Below, one piece after another: positions 7,285 through 13,728 of a stretch of DNA of 13,728 nt. The translations under genes and the position numbers were made by a program. Source of the stretch: JBBRZF01 sp038236965. GTDB lineage: Bacteria > Acidobacteriota > Terriglobia > Terriglobales > Acidobacteriaceae. The stretch's first letter is position 1. Every line of letters starts with the position of its first letter. The stretch covers positions 1-13,728 of the forward strand of contig JBBRZF010000090.1 in NCBI GenBank assembly GCA_038236965.1, given 5' to 3'. The notes under the pieces are model-generated. The model searched no databases. It saw nothing but the letters and a program-made list of their open reading frames with translations, and was not told the origin of the DNA.

Positions 7285-9359
7285 GAAAAACCGTCGTTCG
7301 CAGCATGCTGCTCTCCGGCTTCGCGCTCGCAACGCTCGGCGCGCACGAGCAGCCTACGCATCAAGCCATCACCAAGGCCGCCATCGATTATCTATCCCAA
7401 ACCGATAGCCAGCGAGTCGCGCTCCTCACAAAGCTATACGGCGTCGTGCCGTTCTACGCCGCGCTCGCCGACGGCTCCTGGAACGAGGACGCCTACTTCG
7501 TCGGAAACGGTTGTACCCTTGCCACCCTATTTGAGAAGGTTCCCTGCTTTCTGGGCCGCTTCTATTTTCACTTCCTGCCAGCGCTCGACGACACGATTTC
7601 GTTTCCCCTCCCTCCCTCCCTTCCTTCCGCCCCCCCCTCCCCTCCTCCTCCCCCTCCCCCAACCATCATCCAGCGCAACCGCGCCACCTGCGATTCCGCT
7701 CAATGGGGCATCTTCGGGGCGACCTGCACCGCAGAAGTAATTCCCGGAGGACCGCCCATCGGATTTCCCGTCCTCGATAACGGCGGTGGCAAAACCCTCA
7801 TCAATACCCACACTTGGCAGGCCGCGCTAGCGGGCGCGGATGCGACGGGAGTTCCCACCTTGGCAGGCTGGCGCGAACTGAGTTATTTGGTCCATTTACT
7901 CGAAGACCTGACCTCTCCGCCGCACACCCGCAACTCCGCCCATCCTTGCATCGGCGGCCGCTTCTGCGATCTCTTGGACTCTCTGGTTCTACGGAGCGTG
8001 GATACCAGCGGAAACATTATCGATATACCCGTGAACCTGCCGAAATCCAACTATATCGACTTCGCCAATTTGACGCACCCCGAGGACTTTTTCACGAAGG
8101 TAGCAGCCTACACTCGCGATCACTACTTCAGCACTCGGACAGCTTTTAAGGACACCGTCAGCCCGGACCTGGTTTCAATTTTCGAGGATGCCAAATACTT
8201 CTACGGCCCGTGCTTGATGCAGGCGTCACAGGATTTCGGCATGTGCGTGGATAACCGCCGAAAAATTGCCCACAAAGGCGAGGCATATTCCATGAGTTCC
8301 CTGACTGGCCGCCCCAATCCGCAGTTAGCCGATATCGATCAGACCTTAGCCCGGGAACAGTTCGCCGAACTAAGCCCCGTGGCGGTACAGGCGGTCGCGG
8401 CCTTCATGAAGTTCTATGCGCCGATGTTAACCGTGAGTATGAGCGGTAATGGTCACGGTACCGTCACGTCCACGTCTGGAAATCTAAATTGTACGAACCC
8501 CAATACTACTCCTTGCGCGATTCTCCTTGCACGGACTAAAGATGGTCCGCCCTCGGCGGTCTTAAATGCGACACCAACCAGTGACTCCGTTTTCACAAAT
8601 TGGAGCGAGGGTTGTGTAGGTACTGCGACCTCAGTCACGGTGGAATTAGGGAACGATAAAAGCTGTACGGCCAACTTCACGTTGAAACTGACATTTCTAG
8701 GGGTGCCTAGCGTGTTTGTGGCGTATGAATCACAATTTGGTCCCTTGGACGTTGAGCAAGCTGGCGCGCACCTGCCCGCTCCGTTAAAAGCATCCCTCTC
8801 AGTTAACATCCCTAATGCTGAGTGCGGAAACACGCTTACAGCAACTGCCGTAGCAAGCCTTTTAACAACGGAGATTCCAGTATTGACAATAGTGTCAAAG
8901 GTAGAAGTGTCAAAGGTAGATCAGAGGAACTCGTGCGGACCGGGAAATCAACATGTTGGTGCAGAGGTCGAGGACGATTTTCTGGTAACGTCCGGACCGT
9001 CGGGTGGCATGCTGAACATCACTTTCACTGTGACGGGCAGTACTTCTGGAAGCGGCCTTTCACATGCTGGTATTAGTTGGCTAGTCTACTTAAACGAGAC
9101 GCCGCTAAAAATGACCTCTGATGGAAGTGCAAACGTTGAGCAATCATTTACTCTCAATGTGCCGTATACGCTGGGAACCTCACAGCATCTCCTTTGGAGT
9201 GGAAGTGCGCAGTCCACCTGCTCGTCTGCTCCATGTAACGTTGATCAAAGACTTGAGATGGTCGTAAGCCGTTTTCAGGTTGTCGATACCAAAGGGAATC
9301 CAATTAGCAACGCCGGTCTTCAAACCAGTTCTGGCTATAATTATCTGGCGTTACAATGA
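7281..9359 (+). CDS. Secreted zinc phospholipase C / P1-nuclease-like protein with C-terminal beta domains
   Basis: This 692-residue protein starts at the ATG at 7281 rather than the upstream TTG at 7266, because this ATG overlaps the previous stop (ATGA) and is followed at once by a signal peptide (MRKTVVRSMLLSGFALATLG). The enzymatic part spans about 22-380. Candidate zinc ligands are H22 and H27 (AHEQPTHQ), D70 (SWNED), H177 (NTHTW) and the cluster H205-x3-D209-x5-H215-x2-N218 (VHLLEDLTSPPHTRN). That cluster matches the spacing of the bacterial zinc-dependent phospholipase C signature. A Pro/Ser-rich insert (about 108-128) interrupts the domain. Residues about 384-470 resemble the divergent bacterial beta repeat (SGNGHGTVTSTSG, FTNWSEGC, CTANFTL). 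The remainder (471-692) looks like Ig-type beta structure of unknown family. Substrate choice (phospholipid or nucleic acid) cannot be told. Confidence 0.75.
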   Translation: MRKTVVRSMLLSGFALATLGAHEQPTHQAITKAAIDYLSQTDSQRVALLTKLYGVVPFYAALADGSWNEDAYFVGNGCTLATLFEKVPCFLGRFYFHFLPALDDTISFPLPPSLPSAPPSPPPPPPPTIIQRNRATCDSAQWGIFGATCTAEVIPGGPPIGFPVLDNGGGKTLINTHTWQAALAGADATGVPTLAGWRELSYLVHLLEDLTSPPHTRNSAHPCIGGRFCDLLDSLVLRSVDTSGNIIDIPVNLPKSNYIDFANLTHPEDFFTKVAAYTRDHYFSTRTAFKDTVSPDLVSIFEDAKYFYGPCLMQASQDFGMCVDNRRKIAHKGEAYSMSSLTGRPNPQLADIDQTLAREQFAELSPVAVQAVAAFMKFYAPMLTVSMSGNGHGTVTSTSGNLNCTNPNTTPCAILLARTKDGPPSAVLNATPTSDSVFTNWSEGCVGTATSVTVELGNDKSCTANFTLKLTFLGVPSVFVAYESQFGPLDVEQAGAHLPAPLKASLSVNIPNAECGNTLTATAVASLLTTEIPVLTIVSKVEVSKVDQRNSCGPGNQHVGAEVEDDFLVTSGPSGGMLNITFTVTGSTSGSGLSHAGISWLVYLNETPLKMTSDGSANVEQSFTLNVPYTLGTSQHLLWSGSAQSTCSSAPCNVDQRLEMVVSRFQVVDTKGNPISNAGLQTSSGYNYLALQ
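7602..7660 (-). other. Polypurine/polypyrimidine tract with two G-quadruplex motifs
   Basis: Of 59 bases, 58 on the plus strand are C or T; the only purine is G7629. The minus strand therefore carries four G-runs separated by single bases (complement of 7605-7620), a canonical one-base-loop quadruplex motif. A second motif follows (complement of 7630-7660). The tract encodes the Pro/Ser-rich insert of the phospholipase-like protein and is a candidate site for polymerase slippage or triplex formation. Confidence 0.75.
8891..8920 (+). repeat. Perfect 15-bp tandem duplication inside a gene
   Basis: AGTGTCAAAGGTAGA occurs at 8891-8905 and again at 8906-8920 with no mismatch. It keeps the frame and encodes repeated VSKVE/VSKVD in the C-terminal region of the phospholipase-like protein. 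Perfect identity suggests a recent slippage event. Confidence 0.85.
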
Positions 9360-9893
9360 GGCACAACGTTTTTGCCGGAATGTGGAGGAAACTCGAACTC
9401 GTTCAGGGAAATGCATAGCAGTTCTAATAACACTATAAGATTAGTAGCCGTTTAACCATAGGTAATGGGAAAGTCAACATAGCCCTGGTACTCCGTAATG
9501 GCGCAAGTGTGATTTGTGCCGGCCGCCAGCGGCTTTCCAATGCGGGTACATTAGTTTTTTGCGAAACGCTGCCGTGATCTGGGGCACGTGCGGTTCAACC
9601 TGAACGTAGAGCTGAACCCGAGAGACGGCCTGCGGAATCTCGCCGCCGGCTCTGCATCGGTGCCAGAGCCCGGGACACTGATACTGCTGGGCTCTGGCGC
9701 ACTGGGCCTGCTCGCGGTGAGACGAAAGAAGCAGATCGTCCATCTTTAGCCTTGAGATCGCAGACGAGGCGCTCGAATGCTGCTTGGGTAGGAGTTCCTA
9801 GTCGCTAAATACCTTGCATCTCCTGCCAGTTTGCACTAGTCTTATAACGTCGAATAAAACTTACGACCAGCGTTTGACGGAGTTTCCAACTGA
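9360..9893. other. Mostly non-coding stretch with a PEP-CTERM gene relic
   Basis: This 534-bp region lies between the phospholipase-like gene and the second coupled pair. Apart from the orphan PEP-CTERM signal at 9588-9749, no gene is supported. On the minus strand, 9452-9550 is open for 32 codons and ends FPITYG with a stop, but it has no start codon and no recognised family. An AT-rich segment (9838-9862) precedes the gene at 9894 and may hold its promoter; no good -35/-10 pair could be fixed. Confidence 0.5.
9588..9749 (+). pseudogene. Orphan PEP-CTERM sorting signal (C-terminal relic of an exported protein)
   Basis: The frame is open from the TAG at 9552-9554 to the TAG at 9747-9749. From the GTG at 9588 it encodes 53 residues: a short beta-like stretch (VRFNLNVELNPRDG), then SVPEPGT, a hydrophobic helix (LILLGSGALGLLAV), the basic cluster RRKK and a short tail. 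This is the complete three-part PEP-CTERM signal, which in other bacteria is processed by an exosortase after export. There is no signal peptide or body domain in frame upstream, so this is most likely the tail of a gene whose 5' part was lost. Confidence 0.75.
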
Positions 9894-10523
9894 GTGCTAC
9901 GCTTACGTTCTCTCCTTATACTGCTGTTGATTTCAGCAGCCCACGCCCCTCTGAACGCCCAGTCGGGAGTCATCGACTTCGAGGACCTGGTCGACAGCTC
10001 GATCATCACCAATCAGCATCCAGGCCTGACCTTTAGTAACGCTATCATCCTGACAGCCGGAATCTCGCTGAACGAGTTCGAATTTCCACCCCGCTCCGGC
10101 CAGAACGTGGCATCCGACAACATTGGGCCCATCACGATCACGTTTGCCAGTCCGGTGGCCAGCTTCGCCGCCTACTTCACCTACGCAACCAGACTGACCG
10201 TAACGGCCTTCGATGCGGCCGGAAACCCGGTCGACCAAACGGTCTCGCTTTTTAACAAGAATATGACGCTTTCGGGAGATTCAGGCTCCAATTCCAACGA
10301 ATTGCTGAAGGTAAGCTCTGGGACAGGTGTCGCGAAAGTGCGTATCACAGGTGACCCGGCAGGGGGATCATTCGCCCTCGATGATGTTTCTACTGCTCCT
10401 CTGGACAATAGCGACCTCCTCTTCCTTTACTTTTTCTACTCGACTCACAACGGCCAGCCGATTCAGTCGCTTTGGGCGCGTATAGACCGAGACTCTGTTT
10501 CTCTACAGTTGGGAAGATTATGA
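9894..10523 (+). CDS. Exported PEP-CTERM-type beta-domain protein lacking an anchor
   Basis: This 209-residue protein has a GTG start at 9894, with GGAG at 9879-9882 about 11 nt upstream. Residues 1-22 are a signal peptide (LLILLLISAAHAPLNAQ). A full-length beta-sandwich domain follows (about 26-167): VIDFEDL, GPITITFASPVASFAAYFTY, TVTAFDAAGNPV, then SNELLKV and ITGDPAGGSFALDDV. This arrangement is common in PEP-CTERM proteins. Here the C-terminus (168-209) has a short aromatic hydrophobic stretch (LLFLYFF) but no PEP motif and no basic cluster, so it is probably released or periplasmic. Its stop overlaps the next start by ATGA. It is the long paralogue of residues 24-95 of the protein at 6214. 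Confidence 0.7.
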   Translation: MLRLRSLLILLLISAAHAPLNAQSGVIDFEDLVDSSIITNQHPGLTFSNAIILTAGISLNEFEFPPRSGQNVASDNIGPITITFASPVASFAAYFTYATRLTVTAFDAAGNPVDQTVSLFNKNMTLSGDSGSNSNELLKVSSGTGVAKVRITGDPAGGSFALDDVSTAPLDNSDLLFLYFFYSTHNGQPIQSLWARIDRDSVSLQLGRL

Positions 10524-10924
10524 ATAAGACACCTTTCGTCGCCCTCGCCTTGGCGCTAGTGATCGCTGTGACCGCGTGGGGTGTCAATCCGGCTCTCAGC
10601 CTTCCTGCGGCGACTCCGTCGTTAGTCACAGTAGGCACTACAACAACGGTGACCGTAACAATCCAGATATTAGACCCCCTGCTCATTCCAGGTAGTGTCA
10701 ACCTGCTGCGTCTCGGGCCTCCCGACGCGCAGCCTATCGTTCTAGGGGCACTGCTCGATGATGGTCAGAATGGTGATGCAGCCTCCGGAGACGGCGTCTT
10801 TACACTGCAGGTGCCGTTCAGTGAACGCGCAGCTGGGGTCATTAAGCTCCAGGTTTCGGCGGTGTTCAAAGGAGCACTCAAGCGCAGTCTATCGCCCATC
10901 ACAACGTTACAGATTCAGCAATAA
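10520..10924 (+). CDS. Small exported choice-of-anchor-X-like protein
   Basis: This 134-residue protein has an ATG at 10520 that overlaps the preceding stop (ATGA), with GGGAAG just upstream (10511-10516). Residues 1-27 are a signal peptide (FVALALALVIAVTAWGVNPA). The rest is a single beta module with IPGSVNLLRL, then LLDDGQNGDAASGDGVFT (about 78-95) and a final strand region ending LQIQQ. The DDG...GDGVFT loop is rich in Asp and Gly and could bind calcium, which is inferred. The module matches residues 158-258 of the fused protein at 6214 (IPSSVNLVRK, DDGVNGDAVAGDGIYT) but lacks that protein's C-terminal extension. Its role is unknown; it is probably a periplasmic or surface partner of the protein at 9894. 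Confidence 0.7.
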   Translation: MNKTPFVALALALVIAVTAWGVNPALSLPAATPSLVTVGTTTTVTVTIQILDPLLIPGSVNLLRLGPPDAQPIVLGALLDDGQNGDAASGDGVFTLQVPFSERAAGVIKLQVSAVFKGALKRSLSPITTLQIQQ

Positions 10925-11083
10925 CCAATGCCCACATACAATCGTGAGGACGCGATCATTGGTTCGACACCCCACTCGTCAGGGAGGCCATCAACTCATA
11001 TGGGTGTGGCTATTTTAGAACAACGACTAACTACATGTGAAATGAGCAGGTTGCGCCAATCTTGGCAGATTGCGGGCCGCGGT

Positions 11084-11115
11084 AAAAGGGGGGATATGAA
11101 AATATCCCCGGTTTT
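11084..11115. terminator. Bidirectional intrinsic terminator
   Basis: An 8-bp stem GGGGATAT (11090-11097) pairs with ATATCCCC (11102-11109) around a GAAA loop. AAAA (11084-11087) and TTTT (11112-11115) flank it symmetrically, separated by GG on each side. Read on either strand, the stem is followed by two bases and four T. It lies between the plus-strand gene ending at 10924 and the minus-strand genes ending at 11119 and 11265, where a shared terminator is expected. Confidence 0.65.
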
Positions 11116-11118
11116 CGA

Positions 11119-11268
11119 TCAGCTGCGGTTTTCAGATTTCGCCAGTTTGGCCTGACGCTGAAGGCTGTTTTGGGAGAGTCGTTCCAGTCGGTTCAGAAGA
11201 GACTTCAGCTTCCGATACTGTTGGGCGGCGGCTTTGTAGATCGGCACGGCTTCGCGGGTGAGCTTCAA
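11119..11268 (-). CDS. Small helical ORF overlapping the end of the upstream gene, 49 aa
   Basis: A TTG at 11268-11266 overlaps the TGA of the larger minus-strand gene (TTGA), and the frame ends at TGA 11121-11119. The product is basic and fully helical by composition (YKAAAQQYRKLKSLLNRLER, then RQAKLAK), with leucine spacing that could form a coiled coil. The 4-nt overlap with the upstream stop mirrors the coupling seen elsewhere in the window, and a terminator follows 4 bp after the stop. No ribosome binding site is visible, and the frame stays open upstream inside the larger gene. It may be a real coupled small protein or the tail of a lost gene. Family not recognised. Confidence 0.35.
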   Translation of the reverse strand: MKLTREAVPIYKAAAQQYRKLKSLLNRLERLSQNSLQRQAKLAKSENRS

Positions 11269-13070
11269 TCGATCTTGGCGGAAGCGGTGAATTGCTCGAA
11301 CCGGAAATCGCCGGCCAGCGCTCCGGTGCCGCGGCGCGCTGCTCCCTGAAACGCTACTCGCACTGAACCGACAGGTCCGTTGAGTTCACGGCCGACAACC
11401 TGGGTGACCTGCAGGGTTGGAGCGGACAGTTGACCGTCGATCAAGGCGGTCGTTCCCTCGGCGCGGGGTTCTACCAGCACGGCTCGCCAGTCGTAAAACG
11501 TTTCTACGCGCGTCACGACGGTCCACGGGAATCCATCGGCCGGGTTGCGGCGCAACTCCACATATAGCTTGGGTGCCAGACCCTTGTCGCGGTCGATCAG
11601 TTTCGGATCAGCGGGGGCGACATTGCCGAATCGCTGGTTCCAGTCGCGGGAGTAGAAGGCGTTCAACCGAAACCCGTAACTCCAGACCCAGTCCGTCCCG
11701 TGTGTTCGCGGCACGGCAAAGTCCAGGTTGGCCCGCTGTACCTCGTTGCCGCCCTGAACGGAGAGGTTATAAGTCTCGCCCAAATCGCGTCGAACGATGT
11801 TCCGGATAAGACTGTTGCCGTCTAACTCGGCTTGGCCAGTCAGGAAATCCTCCGGCGTGAAGGATCCCGCAACGTTGGTCTTTGCATTCAAAGCGCCGAG
11901 AGTCCACCGGCGCTTACCCTCGAAAACCAATGCTGAGTTCGCAGCTGTGAGATCTCCGATGCCCGACACTGAAGGATCTGTGCCCAGGCGCTCGCGGACT
12001 TTCGAAACGTTATCGGCGGCGGGCGCTGCGCCTTCGACTCTGCCGAGGTCTGCCGCCAGCCGGCCCGTTACTTGCCGTTGTGTCTCGATGAGGCTGTTCT
12101 GAATCTTCTTCTCGCGGGCGGGCGTCGCGCCTTCGAAGTCGACCATCCGCGATTTTCCTTGAATCTGGCCGCGAACAATATGAATTTCAGCGGAAGACGC
12201 GATGCGCAACGTGCGTACGGACAGCAAATAGTCAGCCGTTCCTTCAACCACGCGGAACTGAACTTTCGGCCGGGGCCAACCGGGTGCGGGCACCGTAAAA
12301 GACTTCTCGATCCCGGTGATGACTCGATCCAGAGCGATCGCCGGAGGGATCGGGCTTCCGGGTACACATGCATTTGCGTGAGCTTTTTCGAGCGACACGA
12401 CCGCCACTCTCAGCAACGCCTTTTCAATCCGCGTGGCGGGAAAGGCGTCGAGCTTCGGCCTGGCGAGATCTTCCGCCGTGAAGTGTATCGTGATCGGAAT
12501 GTCGCCTCTTGCCCCCGGCGGTAGCGGCTGTTCAAGTGTCGCCGCAGCTTTATCCCACGTAGTTTTCAGCGGCGAACCGTCGGCGGCGTCGCTCGCGGTT
12601 TTGTCGAATGACTCGGTCGAGATCTCGACGCTGAGGCTGGCCATTTTCTCGAAAGAGGGCTTCGTGAAACCGAAGCGCAACACCAGCGGCGGCGTTTGGC
12701 CGGCCTGAGTCGGCGGGTTCAGCGTGCCCTTCGGAACGAACTGGATGGCGGCAAGCCTCTTTTTGAGTTCCGCCGGTAAATTGCACTTTGATCTGAGTTC
12801 CAAGACCCATTGGAGGCAGCCCGTGCTGGAGTCGCTCCGGATCTGTTCGATCGCGTCGTTGACGAGCTGCCGGACAGACTCATCCGCAACCTGGACGTCG
12901 GCGGCTGAAGGTAGGGGCGTGAGGATCCAGTGAAGTTTTGGCGTATCTTCGCTTGTGAGTGCGGCCACCTTGGCTTCAGCGGTGATTTTGATTTGCGGCC
13001 CGTCGTCCGCCCGCACGACGCCTGCAAGAAGCAAAACCAGTAAGCATGCTGTGATCCCAGTAACGCGCAA
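11265..13070 (-). CDS. Exported protein with possible outer-membrane beta-barrel C-terminus
   Basis: This 601-residue protein has a TTG start at 13070-13068; GAGG lies a few bases upstream, and the next residues form a signal peptide (ITACLLVLLLAGVVRA). Residues about 22-330 are mixed alpha/beta of unknown family, with two cysteines at 85 and 96. A charged linker (about 318-365) leads to a C-terminal region (about 375-601) of alternating strands: KRRWTLGALNAKTNVAGSFT, LDGNSLI, YNLSVQGGNEVQRANLDFAV, YGFRLNAFYSRDWNQRFGN. This faintly recalls the first strands of Omp85/TpsB barrels, but about 225 residues is short for such a barrel and the end (AKID) lacks the usual aromatic residue. Function unknown. 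The gene is bounded by TTAGCA repeats upstream and a bidirectional terminator downstream. Confidence 0.6.
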   Translation of the reverse strand: MRVTGITACLLVLLLAGVVRADDGPQIKITAEAKVAALTSEDTPKLHWILTPLPSAADVQVADESVRQLVNDAIEQIRSDSSTGCLQWVLELRSKCNLPAELKKRLAAIQFVPKGTLNPPTQAGQTPPLVLRFGFTKPSFEKMASLSVEISTESFDKTASDAADGSPLKTTWDKAAATLEQPLPPGARGDIPITIHFTAEDLARPKLDAFPATRIEKALLRVAVVSLEKAHANACVPGSPIPPAIALDRVITGIEKSFTVPAPGWPRPKVQFRVVEGTADYLLSVRTLRIASSAEIHIVRGQIQGKSRMVDFEGATPAREKKIQNSLIETQRQVTGRLAADLGRVEGAAPAADNVSKVRERLGTDPSVSGIGDLTAANSALVFEGKRRWTLGALNAKTNVAGSFTPEDFLTGQAELDGNSLIRNIVRRDLGETYNLSVQGGNEVQRANLDFAVPRTHGTDWVWSYGFRLNAFYSRDWNQRFGNVAPADPKLIDRDKGLAPKLYVELRRNPADGFPWTVVTRVETFYDWRAVLVEPRAEGTTALIDGQLSAPTLQVTQVVGRELNGPVGSVRVAFQGAARRGTGALAGDFRFEQFTASAKID

Positions 13071-13122
13071 GCCGCCCTCTTTTCACGTAGTCGTAGTTGA
13101 GGCCGCTCAGTAGGAGCCGGGA

Positions 13123-13138
13123 TGCTAATATTTGCTAA
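13123..13138 (-). repeat. TTAGCA repeat array, inverted pair
   Basis: TGCTAA occurs at 13123-13128 and at 13133-13138, exactly 10 bp apart, so on the minus strand it reads TTAGCA-aata-TTAGCA. It lies 53-68 bp upstream of the TTG start of the 601-residue gene, a typical operator position. Confidence 0.55.
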
Positions 13139-13220
13139 GTCAAAACGATTACTCTCGTATTGGCCTTGAACCGTCTAAAATGTTGTAAGCATTACGGTTA
13201 ATACGGGTATTGCTTGAACT

Positions 13221-13251
13221 AAACCTTAGCACACCTTAGCAAACCTTAGCA
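13221..13251 (+). repeat. TTAGCA repeat array, three direct copies
   Basis: AAACCTTAGC, ACACCTTAGC and AAACCTTAGC follow each other without a gap (13221-13250), giving TTAGCA at 13226, 13236 and 13246 with a period of exactly 10 bp. The same core appears in inverted orientation at 13123-13138. One-turn spacing suggests a protein binding along one face of the DNA. Confidence 0.6.
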
Positions 13252-13354
13252 TTCGAGGCCAGCGGTCGAATGGCAAGAACTTTGGGTCCGGAAGCGGCCG
13301 GCTTGAGCGTCCAAGCGCAGTGTGAACTTGACCGACCGGTTGACTGTCTAGATG

Positions 13355-13366
13355 TTTGATATCAAA
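13355..13366. repeat. Perfect 12-bp palindrome after the 117-aa gene
   Basis: TTTGATATCAAA is fully self-complementary and abuts the TGA (13369-13367) of the minus-strand gene. It is too short and AT-rich to be a good terminator alone; an operator is possible. Confidence 0.3.
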
Positions 13367-13720
13367 TCAATCTTTTTCAAGAGTGGCTTGAATGCTCTGG
13401 TGTGCTTGTCCTTCGGCTATTGTGCCGACGGCCGCGGCTTTGGCATCGTCCGCGGCAGATCCCAGAGCATGAGCCGCCTGGTCAGGGGTTAGGCCTTGGT
13501 TGGCGGCAGTTTCGGCCTGTTTGTTTAGGGCGGTATCAACTTGTACGTGAAGCTCTACGAGTGGGTCGGAGAACGCCAGGGTCTTATCGATGCGCTCGAA
13601 CAAACTGAAGTCAATGATCCAGGTGATGACATCGTTACCGGTAGTCTTTTGAAGTCCAAAAATCACGCGGCGCAATCCATCCGGGGTATTGAGTTTAAAG
13701 TCGACCTTAAGACCGACCAT
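13367..13720 (-). CDS. Hypothetical protein, 117 aa
   Basis: The ATG is at 13720-13718, preceded by AGAGG only 3 nt away, and the frame stays open to the window edge (only 8 bases remain), so the true start may lie outside. The N-terminal half (KVDFKLNTPDGLRRVIFGLQ, VITWIIDFSLFERID) suggests beta strands and no signal peptide, and HVQVDTALNKQ marks the turn to the second half. That half is Ala/Gln-rich and helical (ETAANQGLTPDQAAHALGSA, DDAKAAAVGTIAEGQ). It appears cytoplasmic, unlike most proteins in the window. No family is recognised and no catalytic motif is seen. Confidence 0.55.
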   Translation of the reverse strand: MVGLKVDFKLNTPDGLRRVIFGLQKTTGNDVITWIIDFSLFERIDKTLAFSDPLVELHVQVDTALNKQAETAANQGLTPDQAAHALGSAADDAKAAAVGTIAEGQAHQSIQATLEKD

Positions 13721-13728
13721 GTACCTCT

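Noticed and set aside
7527..7811. Minus-strand Gly/Arg-rich open frame across the polypyrimidine tract
   Set aside because: It is an artefact of the skewed base composition; the plus-strand frame carries the enzyme motifs.
9452..9550. Minus-strand 32-codon open stretch containing AAGTNHTCAIT and ending FPITYG
   Set aside because: It looks like a protein tail but has no start codon, is bounded by a stop upstream and matches no known family; too weak to annotate as a gene.
9474..9743. Minus-strand open frame of 89 codons
   Set aside because: It is the antisense shadow of the PEP-CTERM relic, whose sorting signal is unmistakable on the plus strand.
9813..9862. Possible sigma70-type promoter before the gene at 9894
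   Set aside because: TTGCAT and TTGCAC can be paired only with poor -10 candidates at acceptable spacing.
13221..13251. CRISPR-like array
   Set aside because: The repeats are 10 bp and directly adjacent, without spacers, so they are iteron- or operator-like.

Overview
The window looks like chromosomal DNA from an acidobacterium of the Solibacter/Bryobacter type. Three observations support this: a Solibacter-type C-terminal domain (TIGR03437-like) on the protein at 3-1265, PEP-CTERM-type exported proteins, and a secreted TPR-CHAT protein. This assignment comes from family knowledge and was not searched. Nearly every gene encodes an exported or surface protein. No rRNA, tRNA, CRISPR array or complete mobile element is visible.

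Layout: (a) 3-1265 (+) is the 3' part of an exported repeat protein. (b) 1266-1890 has no supported gene but holds three consecutive strong hairpins (1461-1557). (c) 1891-5388 (-) is a large exported TPR-CHAT caspase-like protease. (d) 5389-6213 holds palindromes upstream of the CHAT gene, the C-terminal remnant of a tyrosine recombinase (5598-5795, -) and a small unrecognised ORF (5818-5997, -). (e) 6214-9359 (+) is a two-gene translationally coupled unit: a fused PEP-CTERM-like/choice-of-anchor-X-like protein, then a zinc phospholipase C/P1-nuclease-like enzyme carrying a proline-rich insert. (f) 9360-9893 is mostly non-coding but contains an orphan PEP-CTERM sorting signal (9588-9749). (g) 9894-10924 (+) is a second coupled pair, paralogous to the two halves of the fused gene at 6214. 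(h) A bidirectional terminator at 11084-11115 separates it from a minus-strand gene for an exported protein with a possible outer-membrane barrel (11265-13070) and a small overlapping ORF (11119-11268). (i) 13071-13366 carries two arrays of a 10-bp TTAGCA repeat. (j) 13367-13720 (-) is an unrecognised 117-aa protein.

The clearest theme is a family of surface or periplasmic modules built from the same two parts. One part is a PEP-CTERM-type beta domain ending in ITGDPAGGSF; the other carries a DDGxNGDAxxGDGxxT motif. They occur fused at 6214-7284 and as two ATGA-coupled genes at 9894-10924, with an orphan sorting signal between them. I cannot demonstrate a new biochemical system. The best leads are the fused/split module pair with its coupled PLC-like enzyme, the exported TPR-CHAT protease, the TTAGCA arrays and the structured region at 1461-1557.
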